Shown here piece after piece: positions 1-6,664 of a stretch of 6,688 nucleotides of DNA. Source of the stretch: JBBQXK01 sp038251625 (GTDB taxonomy: Bacteria > Pseudomonadota > Alphaproteobacteria > Rhodobacterales > Rhodobacteraceae); assembly GCA_038251625.1 (NCBI GenBank), contig JBBSBE010000179.1, positions 1 through 6,688 of the forward strand, given 5' to 3'. The first letter of the stretch is position 1. The number at the start of each line of letters is the position of its first letter. A program made the position numbers and the translations under genes. The notes under the pieces were generated by a model that was not told the origin of the DNA, ran no database searches, and was given only the letters and a program-made list of their open reading frames with translations.

Positions 1-32
1 GGGTCCGGCCCGCCAAAGGCGCTGGGGTTCCT

Positions 33-68
33 GGTCAACTGTCCGGTGGTTTACCGGGTGAATTGACC
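33..68. repeat. Two-tier inverted repeat (hairpin) in left flank
   Basis: Outer arms GGTCAA (33-38) and TTGACC (63-68) enclose inner arms CCGGT (43-47) and ACCGG (53-57) with a GGTTT loop. The unpaired stretches between the tiers are 4 and 5 bases. It could be a cruciform, a protein-binding dyad or an RNA hairpin; there is no T-run after it on the plus strand. Confidence 0.6.
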
Positions 69-79
69 CCGGGGGGCAA

Positions 80-119
80 GGCCCGGCTTCGTGTCCCTTC
101 GCTCCCCCGAAGTCCGGCC
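80..119. repeat. Imperfect inverted repeat in left flank
   Basis: Arms GGCCCGGCTTCG (80-91) and CGAAGTCCGGCC (108-119) pair at 10 of 12 positions around a 16-base loop. No T-run follows on either strand, so it is not a classical intrinsic terminator. Function is unknown. It ends 22 bp before the transposon tip and may be part of what the element recognised as a target. Confidence 0.5.
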
Positions 120-141
120 TCAGCCTTGACGGATCTGCCGC

Positions 142-165
142 TGTCGCGTTTGCTTCCCAATTTCA
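142..165 (+). repeat. Left terminal inverted repeat of the transposon
   Basis: It begins TGTCGC and ends AATTTCA. Compared with the reverse complement of 6665-6688, mismatches fall only at positions 7, 9, 11, 16 and 18 of 24. The first six and last six bases are identical. The TGT tip is typical of Mu/Tn7/Tn5053-type transposons. Confidence 0.82.
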
Positions 166-245
166 ATTGAAGCGGTTAGCTGAAACCTGAGCGGTCAGGT
201 TGGAGCTTGGCATTTCAGCGACGGCGCGTCGGAAGGGCAGGGGGC
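166..245. repeat. Left-end subterminal region with nested inverted repeats
   Basis: Between the left tip and the integrase stop lie several dyads. GCTGAAA (179-185) pairs with TTTCAGC (213-219). Inside it is a perfect hairpin AACCTGA (184-190) / TCAGGTT (195-201) with a GCGG loop. CGACG (219-223) / CGTCG (227-231) follows with a GCG loop. A weak further copy of the end motif, finishing ATTTCA, may lie at about 195-217. These could be transposase-binding sites, a transcription stop for the integrase gene (no T-run seen), or a shield against outside transcription. Confidence 0.5.
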
Positions 246-1355
246 TTATAGTCCTGCGGCCTTGGTAAGGTTCACGCGGAACCGATCGCGACGGCGCTGG
301 TAGCGTCGGGTCATCTCGGCCGAAGCGTGGCCGAGCTGTTTTTGGACGTAACGTTCATCCACCTCGGCGCTGCTGGCGAGGCCTGCGCGCAAGGAATGGC
401 CGGAGAAGAGCTGCAGCCGCTCGGCTTTGGAAAGCTCGGGCCGCAAACCCGCATTTTCTACGGTTTGCTTGATGAGGCGTGCGACATGCTTGTCTGACAG
501 GCGTTCGAGGGTGGCCTTCAGCCCGTTGCGGGAGACCGCGACGAAAAGCGGTCCGAAGTTTATCCTGGCGTAGTGCAGCCATTGCAAAAGGGCATGGACC
601 GGGCAGGTCTGATCGGATGAGCCGCAGGCAATCTCAACCTCGCGCCAACCTGTCTTGCCGCGGAGCCGGATCAGGGCGCCGCCTTCCATGATCTCGACCC
701 AGCCGCCACTGTCGGGCGTATCGTACTTGCCAAGGTCGAGGGCGACGATCTCTGACCGGCGTAGGCCCCCGGCAAAGCCTGTGAGCAAGATCGCCCGGTC
801 GCGCAGGCCGCGCAGATCGTGGGGCAGGGTGGCCAGCATGTTGCGCAGATCTTCGGGCAGGATCGCCTCTTTCTGAACCGGCGGGCGGGCGTGTTTGCGC
901 CTGATGCCGGCCAGGACAGAGGCGATGTGGCGGTCCTTGCGGTCCAGCCGTTCGCCGCGCTGTGCATAGCCCCAGGCAAGGCCGGAAAGGCGGCGTTCGA
1001 TTGAGGAAACCGAGAGGGCAGGAGCCTTGTCGCCGGGTGCTGCCAGATTGGCGATGTAGAGCCCGATCAGCTGGGGCGAGGGGGGCAGGGGGTCGGCGCC
1101 GCGCATGCGGCACCAGCGGGCGAATGCGGCCCAGTCCTTGGCATAAGCCTTGAGCGTGTTTTCCGAAACAGCGGCACGTGCATAGTCGCGCGCGGTTTCA
1201 ACCAACCTGTCGAGCGTGCCTGAGCCAGCGATGTGGGAGGGCAGTGAGGGGGCACCGTCCTGAGGCGCAACGCTCTCGTCCGGTTCGTTGGGATCGGAGT
1301 GCTCTGGCGGGTCTGAGGGTGATTTCTGGTGCGTTTCTGTCATGGTCATCAACAT
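246..1355 (-). CDS. Tyrosine-type site-specific recombinase/integrase
   Basis: This 369-residue protein has the full catalytic set of the phage-integrase/XerC-D/Cre family: R199 in GLRRSE, K234 in LRGKTG, H320 and R323 in HSLR, H343 in LGH and the nucleophile Y352. Such enzymes cut and rejoin DNA at paired inverted arms through a 3'-phosphotyrosine link. Residues about 50-150 form the SAM-like core-binding domain, and 160-369 the catalytic domain. Residues 8-40 are rich in D, E, S and P and probably disordered. The first ATG is used (AAGAAG lies about 5 bases upstream), but ATGs at 1349 and 1343 are also possible. The gene is divergent from DUF1403, and the palindromic core at 1366-1392 lies just before its start. 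With no serine resolvase in the element, cointegrate resolution is its likeliest role; integration of the element by this enzyme is the alternative. Confidence 0.93.
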   Translation of the reverse strand: MLMTMTETHQKSPSDPPEHSDPNEPDESVAPQDGAPSLPSHIAGSGTLDRLVETARDYARAAVSENTLKAYAKDWAAFARWCRMRGADPLPPSPQLIGLYIANLAAPGDKAPALSVSSIERRLSGLAWGYAQRGERLDRKDRHIASVLAGIRRKHARPPVQKEAILPEDLRNMLATLPHDLRGLRDRAILLTGFAGGLRRSEIVALDLGKYDTPDSGGWVEIMEGGALIRLRGKTGWREVEIACGSSDQTCPVHALLQWLHYARINFGPLFVAVSRNGLKATLERLSDKHVARLIKQTVENAGLRPELSKAERLQLFSGHSLRAGLASSAEVDERYVQKQLGHASAEMTRRYQRRRDRFRVNLTKAAGL

Positions 1356-1365
1356 ATCTTCTTTG

Positions 1366-1392
1366 TGTCCGATAATGCAAACTTATTGGACA
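1366..1392. promoter_or_regulatory. Candidate tyrosine-recombinase core site (10-bp arms, 7-bp spacer)
   Basis: The arm TGTCCGATAA (1366-1375) and the arm TTATTGGACA (1383-1392) are inverted repeats matching at 9 of 10 positions, separated by the 7-bp spacer TGCAAAC. Cre, Xer, TnpI and TnpS type enzymes act on inverted arms of about 9-13 bp with 6-8 bp between them. The site starts 10 bp before the integrase ATG, in the divergent intergenic region, where resolution sites of resolvase-carrying transposons usually lie. It overlaps the space where the integrase promoter should be, so it may also serve for autoregulation. A plain repressor operator is the alternative reading. Confidence 0.6.
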
Positions 1393-1395
1393 TTG

Positions 1396-1448
1396 AGGCC
1401 TTGCCTAAGATGCGGCGCTAACAGCGCATTTTTCTGGCGCAAAGCGCC
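1396..1448 (+). repeat. Hairpin cluster in the DUF1403 leader
   Basis: Three small dyads follow the core site: AGGC/GCCT (1396-1406), ATGCGGCGCT/AGCGCAT (1410-1429, one bulged G) followed directly by five T (1429-1433), and a perfect GGCGC-AAA-GCGCC (1436-1448). The middle one looks like a weak rho-independent terminator or attenuator on the plus strand ahead of DUF1403. Together they could instead be accessory binding sites of a resolution complex. Confidence 0.45.
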
Positions 1449-1469
1449 GTGTCGAAGTAGGTTTCCGGC

Positions 1470-2372
1470 ATGAGGAATCCACGTGCCCGGACCACAGAGC
1501 TGCTGTCGATGCTTCCCCCGCTGCCGGGCTGGATCAGCGCGGGGCATGCTGAAACCATCGAATCTGCGGCCTTCCGGGCCGGGGCTGCACTGGCGCATCT
1601 GACCCTGATATCACGGGAAGAGACGCTGCCGCTTGCACTGTGGCGCGACCGCCTTGCGCTGGTGGCGGCGGAAGCCTGCGTGGAGCTCGCAGGGCGCCGC
1701 GAGGGTGCCGGAGCCTTGCGGGATGCCTTGCACCTGACGAAAGCGGGCGATGATCCCGGCCCGGCGGGCCGAATCTATCGGCAATGGTCCAGGGCGGTAG
1801 CACGGCCGATGTCGGTCTCAAATCTGGGCCGCGCGCTGGAGGGTGTCGTGCCAGAGCGGATTGCCCTATGCTTGGATGCCACCGGGCCAACCCCGGTTGA
1901 CCGCGCGGCGCAGGTGATCGAGACCGTACTGACCGACAGTCCGCGGGACGAGACCGTGGCCTTGATCCTTGCCGATGCGGTGCTGGCGAGGTCACTGGGG
2001 TGGACCGATGTTCTGCCGCTTTTGTCGCTGACCTTGAAGGCTCGTGATTTGCGCCTGCGGGGACATGGCCTGCGCATGGCTTGCCACCGGGCTGTATTGG
2101 CGGGGGTGGGGCAGGCACTACCCATGGCGGGCGATCTGGCGCGGGCAGCAGCGCGCCTGCGGGCGGCGGCACCACAGCTGCGGGCCAAGGGGGCGGTGCG
2201 GGCGCTTGATCTGTTCCTGTCGCGCGATGCATTGGCCCCCGTGGCGCTGGCGAGGGAGATGCCGGACAGTCTTTCGGACCGTGCCGCGCGGCGGCTATGT
2301 GACCGGCTGGTGGAACTGGGCGCGCTGCGGGAACTGACCGGGCGGGATACATTTCGTCTGTACGGGGTCTAG
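1470..2372 (+). CDS. DUF1403 family protein
   Basis: This 300-residue, mostly alpha-helical protein has no signal peptide or membrane segment. I recognise it as DUF1403 from its conserved blocks: the A-rich AAFRAGAAL segment near 33-41, GDDPGPAGR at 93-101, ILADAVLA at 166-173 with LPLL shortly after, and APQLRAKGA at 234-242. The family has no established function that I know of. Residues 268-300 (RAARRLCDRLVELG, then RELTGRDTFRLYG) resemble a small winged-helix, so DNA binding is plausible. It stops 2 bp before the scpB-like start and is almost surely co-transcribed with it. It is divergent from the integrase across the candidate recombination site. That is the position held by the accessory gene tnpT in Tn4651, so an accessory recombination role is my inference. 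The ribosome site is weak (GAAGTAGG about 10 bases upstream). Confidence 0.85.
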   Translation: MRNPRARTTELLSMLPPLPGWISAGHAETIESAAFRAGAALAHLTLISREETLPLALWRDRLALVAAEACVELAGRREGAGALRDALHLTKAGDDPGPAGRIYRQWSRAVARPMSVSNLGRALEGVVPERIALCLDATGPTPVDRAAQVIETVLTDSPRDETVALILADAVLARSLGWTDVLPLLSLTLKARDLRLRGHGLRMACHRAVLAGVGQALPMAGDLARAAARLRAAAPQLRAKGAVRALDLFLSRDALAPVALAREMPDSLSDRAARRLCDRLVELGALRELTGRDTFRLYGV

Positions 2373-2374
2373 GC

Positions 2375-2983
2375 ATGGCCCGGCGCGAAGAGGGAGGGCT
2401 TGACCGGGACCTGGCTGACCTTCCGCCCGATCTGCGGTGGCGCGAATGGCTGCGCCGGATCGAGGCGGTGCTGTTTGCGAGCGCGAGCCCGGTGGCGCGT
2501 GCCGATCTGTCAAGGGTGGTCGGGCAGGGGGCCTCGGTCGATCTGTTGATCGAAGATCTGGCGGTGGATCTGGAGGGCCGCCCCTATGAGGTGGCGCAGG
2601 TGGGTACCGGGTGGATGCTGCGGACGCGCGCGGCCTATGCGCCCGCAATCCGCGCTGCGGCGGATGTGGGAGCGCAGGCGCTGAGCCTGTCAGAGTTCGA
2701 CCTTGCCGTGCTGGCGACGATTGCGTTTCACCAGCCGATCAGCCGCGATGGGTTGAAGGACATCTTTGGCAAAGAGATTAGCCGCGACCTGATTGGCCGC
2801 CTGGCCGAGCGCGGCCTGATCGGCACCGGCCCCCGCGAACCGAGACGCGGCGCGCCCTATACCTTCGTGACGACCGAGGCCTTTTTGGCCGCCTTCGGGA
2901 TGGAGTCCTTGCGCGACCTGCCCGATCCTGAGCAACTCGCTGATGCAGGCCTGGCGGGATCTTCGGAAGCCCCTGATGTGTAG
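2375..2983 (+). CDS. scpB: Orphan ScpB-like protein (SMC-ScpAB family winged-helix)
   Basis: This 202-residue protein matches the ScpB family throughout. The first winged-helix domain (about 25-90) opens with RRIEAVLFASASPV, the usual IEAlLFasgePv block. The second (about 104-175) contains LSEFDLAVLATIAFHQPISR and ends with FVTTEAFLAAFGMESLRDLP, matching the ScpB signature of TT, F, FG and LP. Canonical ScpB dimerises and binds the kleisin ScpA to load SMC for chromosome segregation. No scpA or smc is present here and the gene sits in a transposon, so this is a mobile paralogue. It could borrow host ScpA or act as a stand-alone DNA-binding or bridging factor. Its start is coupled to DUF1403 (2-bp gap). 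Its last 127 bp overlap tniQ on the opposite strand, and the final nine residues (AGSSEAPDV) may derive from a fusion point. Confidence 0.88.
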   Translation: MARREEGGLDRDLADLPPDLRWREWLRRIEAVLFASASPVARADLSRVVGQGASVDLLIEDLAVDLEGRPYEVAQVGTGWMLRTRAAYAPAIRAAADVGAQALSLSEFDLAVLATIAFHQPISRDGLKDIFGKEISRDLIGRLAERGLIGTGPREPRRGAPYTFVTTEAFLAAFGMESLRDLPDPEQLADAGLAGSSEAPDV

Positions 2984-4011
2984 GCGGCAACTTGAGTTGC
3001 GACAGCAGCTTTGCAGTCTTCATGAACCCGGGTCGCAGCCTGCAGCAAGTCGGCGAGATCAGGCGCTTTGCGGGACAAGGCTGACCGCAGTCCGGCAGTT
3101 TCAGCAAGCTGGTCCGTGAACATCCTGACCAGCCCGGTGTGGTTTTCGGCGGCGCGGGCCAGCCGGACCCAGAGGGTCAGCGGGCCGCGTTCTGTGGGGT
3201 CTCTTGCATCGATCTGCTGCTCTGACAGCCGCTGGAAAAAATCGTACCGAACCCGATGTGACAGATACGGGATCGTTGATGTCGCCGGACCAACAGACAC
3301 TGGGTATTTCGCAAGCCGCGCGGCGAGAGACTTCCGGTCGCCATGCGCGCACCCAGTGGAGTCAAGGCGTAGCAGATCGTCAATCAGGCGCTCAAGGCGC
3401 CGGGCACCCGGGCTTGCCGGGCCGGTCGGTTTCGCGAGAGGGGTGTCGCAGAAGGCGCAGGACTGCTGTGGCACAAGGCGAGCCTGACGAAATGGCGCAA
3501 GGCCCTGACCACAAGAAGGGCAGCGGTCGCGCAACCGGCAGCCATGGCGAAAGCAGGACACGCGCGTTGCCAAGGTCCAGCTGCGCCGGAAATAGGGCGT
3601 CTCGTCTTCCAACAGGCACGTGGGACAGAATTGCAGCCAAGAAGACGGCGCGTTAGATGTCTCTAGGGCTTTCGTCCAAGGCCGCAGCCGCAAGCGCAGG
3701 ACCGAGAGCGGATTGTCAGGTAAGGAAAGACCGTCAAGCTCTTCGGGGAAGATCGACGTATGGTCGAGCAGGATGCGGCGAACGGCCTCCGGCAGATGCC
3801 GGTCAAGTTGTGCCGACCATGCCTCGCGAGCAGCTCCGAGCACCGCTCCGAAATAGCACGGCGGCACACCGTTGGCATGCGCAACCCGATGCAGCCAGCT
3901 TGACAAAAGCTCACCAGGAGCCGGCCTGACCTCCACCGGCCAGCGACGTCCCGCTGCCACACTATAGCGACGGGCCGGGGAGACGGAGATCCTTGGCGCA
4001 GTGCTGGTCAT
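2857..4011 (-). CDS. tniQ: TniQ transposition/target-site selection protein
   Basis: This 384-residue protein has the TniQ N-terminal block (PGELLSSWLHRVAHANGVPP, about 32-51) and a zinc-binding region with CPTC (129-132), CFRHGC (153-158), CPSC (164-167) and CAFC (185-188). TniQ/TnsD-family proteins bind target DNA or adaptors and recruit the AAA+ ATPase to choose the insertion site; TniQ is required for Tn5053/Tn402 transposition. Its ATG overlaps the tniB stop (ATGA), so it is translationally coupled as the last gene of tniABQ. The last 42 residues (about 343-384, ending in the basic run PKAAKKASVVTKV) are read antisense to the conserved end of scpB. I infer that the original tniQ stop was lost and the tail is new; the native protein probably ended near residue 340-350. 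Confidence 0.88.
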   Translation of the reverse strand: MTSTAPRISVSPARRYSVAAGRRWPVEVRPAPGELLSSWLHRVAHANGVPPCYFGAVLGAAREAWSAQLDRHLPEAVRRILLDHTSIFPEELDGLSLPDNPLSVLRLRLRPWTKALETSNAPSSWLQFCPTCLLEDETPYFRRSWTLATRVSCFRHGCRLRDRCPSCGQGLAPFRQARLVPQQSCAFCDTPLAKPTGPASPGARRLERLIDDLLRLDSTGCAHGDRKSLAARLAKYPVSVGPATSTIPYLSHRVRYDFFQRLSEQQIDARDPTERGPLTLWVRLARAAENHTGLVRMFTDQLAETAGLRSALSRKAPDLADLLQAATRVHEDCKAAVATQVAAYTSGASEDPARPASASCSGSGRSRKDSIPKAAKKASVVTKV

Positions 4012-4889
4012 GTCATCGCCTGACGCAGTGCAGAGTTCCGCCGCCGTGACAGCGGCACATAGCCGAGAGCCATCACGGTGCTGGATGAGATCCGTTCCTC
4101 ACCGCTCTCAATAGCTGCAACCGCCGCCCGCGTGACGATGTCGACCACCTCTCCGATCAGCCCTTCCGACAGATCATGGATCATCCTGGCAAGGGGCGAC
4201 CGCGAGAGATCTGAGGCTTGGGCAAGCGGAATGCTCGCCTCGAGACTGTCGAGAAGTGTCGCAAAATCCTCATCGAAACCCCACCGCGGCACCGGAACCG
4301 TATCGAACCGCGATCCCATTTCTTCGGTGTCGTGCAGCGCATCGTAAACAGCGATTTCGCCGACAAGCACGGGCGAGATGTCATACACCCGTGCGATCCG
4401 CCGCAGGAACGAGAAGATTGCCTTCACATCCTGCCTGCGCCCACGCAGCGCACTATGGAACTCGTCGAAGATGAGAAGGCGCGGCTTCAGGCTGTCGAGA
4501 AGATGATCGACCTGTTCGCTGGCGCGGGACAGGCTGCGCCAGCCGGCAGCCTGCGGAGCGCGCAGTCCGGACAGGATGCTGGCGTAGAAATGCGACAGGC
4601 CGGCACCTTCCCGGGTCTGGATCACCCAGACCCTTTGTCGGTCGGCGCGGCGCAGATGGTCGACGGCGAAGCGTTCGGCGATCATGGTCTTGCCGTTGTG
4701 ATAGGGACCGGCAATCAACAAACCGCGTGGGCGGAGCGACGGGGGTCGTTCCAGCAGCTGTCGCATCGCATCATGCGCTGCAAAGGCGCCGGGATGACCG
4801 ATCCAGCGCGGCGCCCTGATATGCGCGATACGGGCGGCAACATCCGCCTCCAGTAACGTTGAGGCCATCGGCAGGAGATGCTCAGCCAT
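4008..4889 (-). CDS. tniB: TniB AAA+ transposition ATPase
   Basis: This is the ATP-dependent regulator of the TniA transposase, a relative of TnsC and MuB, which assembles on target DNA and links transposase to TniQ. I place the start at 4889, giving 293 residues: the tniA stop TGA is followed one base later by this ATG, and the opening AEHLLPMAS... resembles the usual TniB beginning. The frame is open upstream to an ATG at 4973, but that would add 28 unconserved residues overlapping tniA by 83 bp. In the 293-residue numbering, Walker A GPYHNGKT is at 61-68, Walker B LLIFDE at 138-143 with D142 and E143, a sensor-like VLVGE at 174-178 and SRFD at 193-196 (possible arginine finger). A RWIGHP motif near 28-33 is also typical. 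Its stop overlaps the tniQ start by 4 bp. Confidence 0.9.
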   Translation of the reverse strand: MAEHLLPMASTLLEADVAARIAHIRAPRWIGHPGAFAAHDAMRQLLERPPSLRPRGLLIAGPYHNGKTMIAERFAVDHLRRADRQRVWVIQTREGAGLSHFYASILSGLRAPQAAGWRSLSRASEQVDHLLDSLKPRLLIFDEFHSALRGRRQDVKAIFSFLRRIARVYDISPVLVGEIAVYDALHDTEEMGSRFDTVPVPRWGFDEDFATLLDSLEASIPLAQASDLSRSPLARMIHDLSEGLIGEVVDIVTRAAVAAIESGEERISSSTVMALGYVPLSRRRNSALRQAMT

Positions 4890-4890
4890 G

Positions 4891-6552
4891 TCACCAGGTC
4901 TCGACAGGAAAGACGCGGCGGGGTCGGTCAGGCTCCGGTCCAGGGTTCGCCGCCTCTGAAACTGTCCTCGCATCCTGGTACGGTTTTGTCGCGCCTGCGG
5001 CGTGTCGGGCGCGGGTCATCTCCCGCAGGTGGACCTTCTTGGATTTGGCCCCCGCGACCGTCGCCGCGATTTCCCGGCGCAGGAGCGTCTTGTCCTGCAC
5101 GGGGCGTTGCTGGTTCTTGCGCCGGCGCGCCCGGTCGGCTTCATGTTGCCAGAGGGTGATCGACATCGTCATCCCGTCCCGTCGCCCGACTGGACGCCAG
5201 ACACGCGTGTCGGGATCGGCGATGTAGATTTGGCTGATGTCCCGGGGATCGTAGCAGAGATCTAAAGGCGCCAGACGGTCACGCCGGGCCACAAGCGGCC
5301 CAAGCCAGTGTTCGAAGTAGTCGATGGCGAACAGGCTGACGCCTTGCGGCGAGATGCGGCGCGTTGTGCGGGGGAGAAAGTTGAGTAGGACATGTTCAGG
5401 ATCGTCGATCGGCCGGTCTGTCGGTGGACGTCGCCGCTCCCATTCGAGGCAAGGTACGGTCAGCTTGCGCGCGTTCTGGGTCTGGTTGTGATCGATGATT
5501 GCCAGGGCGATGCAGCGTTCAAGGGCCGCGAAGGTGAGACTTGCCCTCTCATCTGACGAATAGTCGCCGCGGTCCGCGATCGACCGCCCGGTCTTGCCAG
5601 GGAGAGAGCGAAGCACCGCATTCACCTTGCCCAGAAGCCGTTCGACAACGCCACCCCGATGAACCGTGCCCTTGTTCCGGGTACGGATGGCTATCCCGAA
5701 GTCGGCGCATCCCGTCGTGAAGGTGCTGCTCTGGAACTCCTTTGCGGAATCGACCACGATCTGCTTCGGACGGCCATGCATCGCCCATGGATGCGCAATC
5801 CCGCGTTCGGCCAACCAGTGATCCTTGCGGCACATAGTATGTGCAAGGCACAGCGCGACCGAGAGCCGCGATGGTCGTTCCAAGGTCAGGCAAAAGCCGA
5901 TGATCGCGCTGGTTGCCACATCGGCGGCGATGGTCAGATAGGGCCGTCCGACGAAAACGCCGTGGTCGTCGATCACCTCGACGAACTGAATGTCGGCCGG
6001 CGTGTGATCGATCTGAACGACGTCAAGGGCATGAGTGGCGCGGATATACCCCGGACGAGGCTTCAGGCGGTGCAAGTGTTTGCCGCCGGAAAGCCGCCGC
6101 CGCGCAATCTCCTCGGGGGAGAACAGTTTGGCAATCCGTCTGGCAACGGTGACATAGGCCGGGGGCGTGAGCCCTTCGCCTGCACAGCGCGCGCGGATCT
6201 CGTCGACGATCGGCGCGAGATCAGGTTGCTCCGGCTGCAGCCACATCTCCCGCAAGGTCTCTGCAATGATGGCCTCTACACCGGTCGATATCCTCGTGCG
6301 CCGCACGCCACTTGTTCGCGGCAGAACCGACGACACACGACGCTCCCCACGATACCGGGCAAGGTGATTGTAGACCTGACGGGTCGACAGGCGCAGTTCC
6401 ACCGCTGCCCGGCTGACAGCTTCCCGCATCGGCAAGTCCCCATCTAGGACCCGGTCCAATTCGCGCGAGACCCGGATGGCCTTCGACCAGGCCTCATCGG
6501 AAACTGGGTTACCTGCTTGCGTCTGAGGTCGATCGTTAGTTGGCCCTGTCAT
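4891..6552 (-). CDS. tniA: TniA DDE transposase
   Basis: This 553-residue retroviral-integrase-fold transposase cuts and joins the transposon ends. The catalytic triad appears intact: D182 in VQIDHTPAD, D268 in IVVDSAKEF and E304 in GGVVERLLGK, with 35 residues between the second D and the E (DD35E). Residues about 15-70 contain a helix-turn-helix (LSTRQVYNHLARYRG) for end binding. About 385-460 is the Mu-type C-terminal beta-barrel (YDPRDISQIYI). The tail 470-553 is basic and probably contacts TniB. The block usually read DNGxEF is DSAKEF here, a mild deviation that leaves the aspartate in place. The length is usual for TniA. It is the first gene of tniABQ, starts 113 bp inside the right tip, and has GAAGGG about 9 bases upstream as ribosome site. 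The insertion appears functional by these criteria. Confidence 0.93.
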   Translation of the reverse strand: MTGPTNDRPQTQAGNPVSDEAWSKAIRVSRELDRVLDGDLPMREAVSRAAVELRLSTRQVYNHLARYRGERRVSSVLPRTSGVRRTRISTGVEAIIAETLREMWLQPEQPDLAPIVDEIRARCAGEGLTPPAYVTVARRIAKLFSPEEIARRRLSGGKHLHRLKPRPGYIRATHALDVVQIDHTPADIQFVEVIDDHGVFVGRPYLTIAADVATSAIIGFCLTLERPSRLSVALCLAHTMCRKDHWLAERGIAHPWAMHGRPKQIVVDSAKEFQSSTFTTGCADFGIAIRTRNKGTVHRGGVVERLLGKVNAVLRSLPGKTGRSIADRGDYSSDERASLTFAALERCIALAIIDHNQTQNARKLTVPCLEWERRRPPTDRPIDDPEHVLLNFLPRTTRRISPQGVSLFAIDYFEHWLGPLVARRDRLAPLDLCYDPRDISQIYIADPDTRVWRPVGRRDGMTMSITLWQHEADRARRRKNQQRPVQDKTLLRREIAATVAGAKSKKVHLREMTRARHAAGATKPYQDARTVSEAANPGPEPDRPRRVFPVETW

Positions 6553-6588
6553 TCCGCCGTGCCCTTCGAGCCCTATTGAAGCCCTTGA

Positions 6589-6615
6589 TGAAATTGAAGT
6601 CGTAAAGCAGAAACA
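6589..6615 (-). repeat. Third, degenerate right-end repeat (R3)
   Basis: On the minus strand it starts TGTTTCTGCTTTACG and ends TTCAATTTCA. It shares the TGT start, a central TT-rich stretch and the ATTTCA end with the terminal repeat, but is 27 bp long and needs gaps to align. It is the weakest of the three repeats. Confidence 0.4.
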
Positions 6616-6641
6616 CGCCCCGCTTCTCGCGCTACCATCCG

Positions 6642-6663
6642 GAAATCATGTGAAAACGGCACA
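6642..6663 (-). repeat. Second right-end repeat (R2), candidate TniA-binding site
   Basis: On the minus strand this 22-bp unit starts TGTGCCGTTTTCAC and ends GATTTC, closely resembling the terminal repeat (TGTCGC...CACGATTTCA). It is separated from it by one base, giving two head-to-tail sites at the tip. Confidence 0.6.
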
Positions 6664-6664
6664 G

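Larger units (their letters stand above)
1..141. other. Flanking DNA left of the transposon; no gene identified
   Basis: This stretch lies outside the left terminal repeat and is probably the insertion target or an older neighbouring element. A plus-strand frame is open from base 1 to a TGA at 64-66 and could be the tail of a gene. A minus-strand frame is open across the whole stretch. I recognise neither product. The stretch holds two hairpins (33-68 and 80-119). The last five bases, GCCGC at 137-141, are the predicted left copy of a 5-bp target duplication. The right copy would lie just beyond the window. Confidence 0.5.

Noticed and set aside
1..66. 3' end of a plus-strand gene ending at TGA 64-66
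   Set aside because: Only 21 codons are visible, no family is recognisable, and the opposite strand is equally open.
1534..2376. 280-residue open frame on the minus strand across DUF1403
   Set aside because: It is antisense to a recognisable family member, is dominated by P, R and A as expected from a GC-rich shadow frame, and has no domain I recognise.
2375..2983. Reading this as the chromosomal scpB of the host
   Set aside because: No scpA neighbour is present, it is coupled to DUF1403 and lies inside transposon ends, and the sequence is ScpB-like but diverged.
2984..4011. Serine resolvase (tniR) and its res site after tniQ, as in Tn5053
   Set aside because: tniQ is followed immediately, on the opposite strand, by scpB; no serine resolvase motif was found in any frame I read.
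4218..4856. 212-residue open frame on the plus strand across tniB
   Set aside because: It is antisense to the Walker motifs of tniB, with no family resemblance.
5659..6447. 262-residue open frame on the plus strand across tniA
   Set aside because: It is antisense to the DDE catalytic region of tniA and shows no motif; long shadow frames are expected at this GC content.
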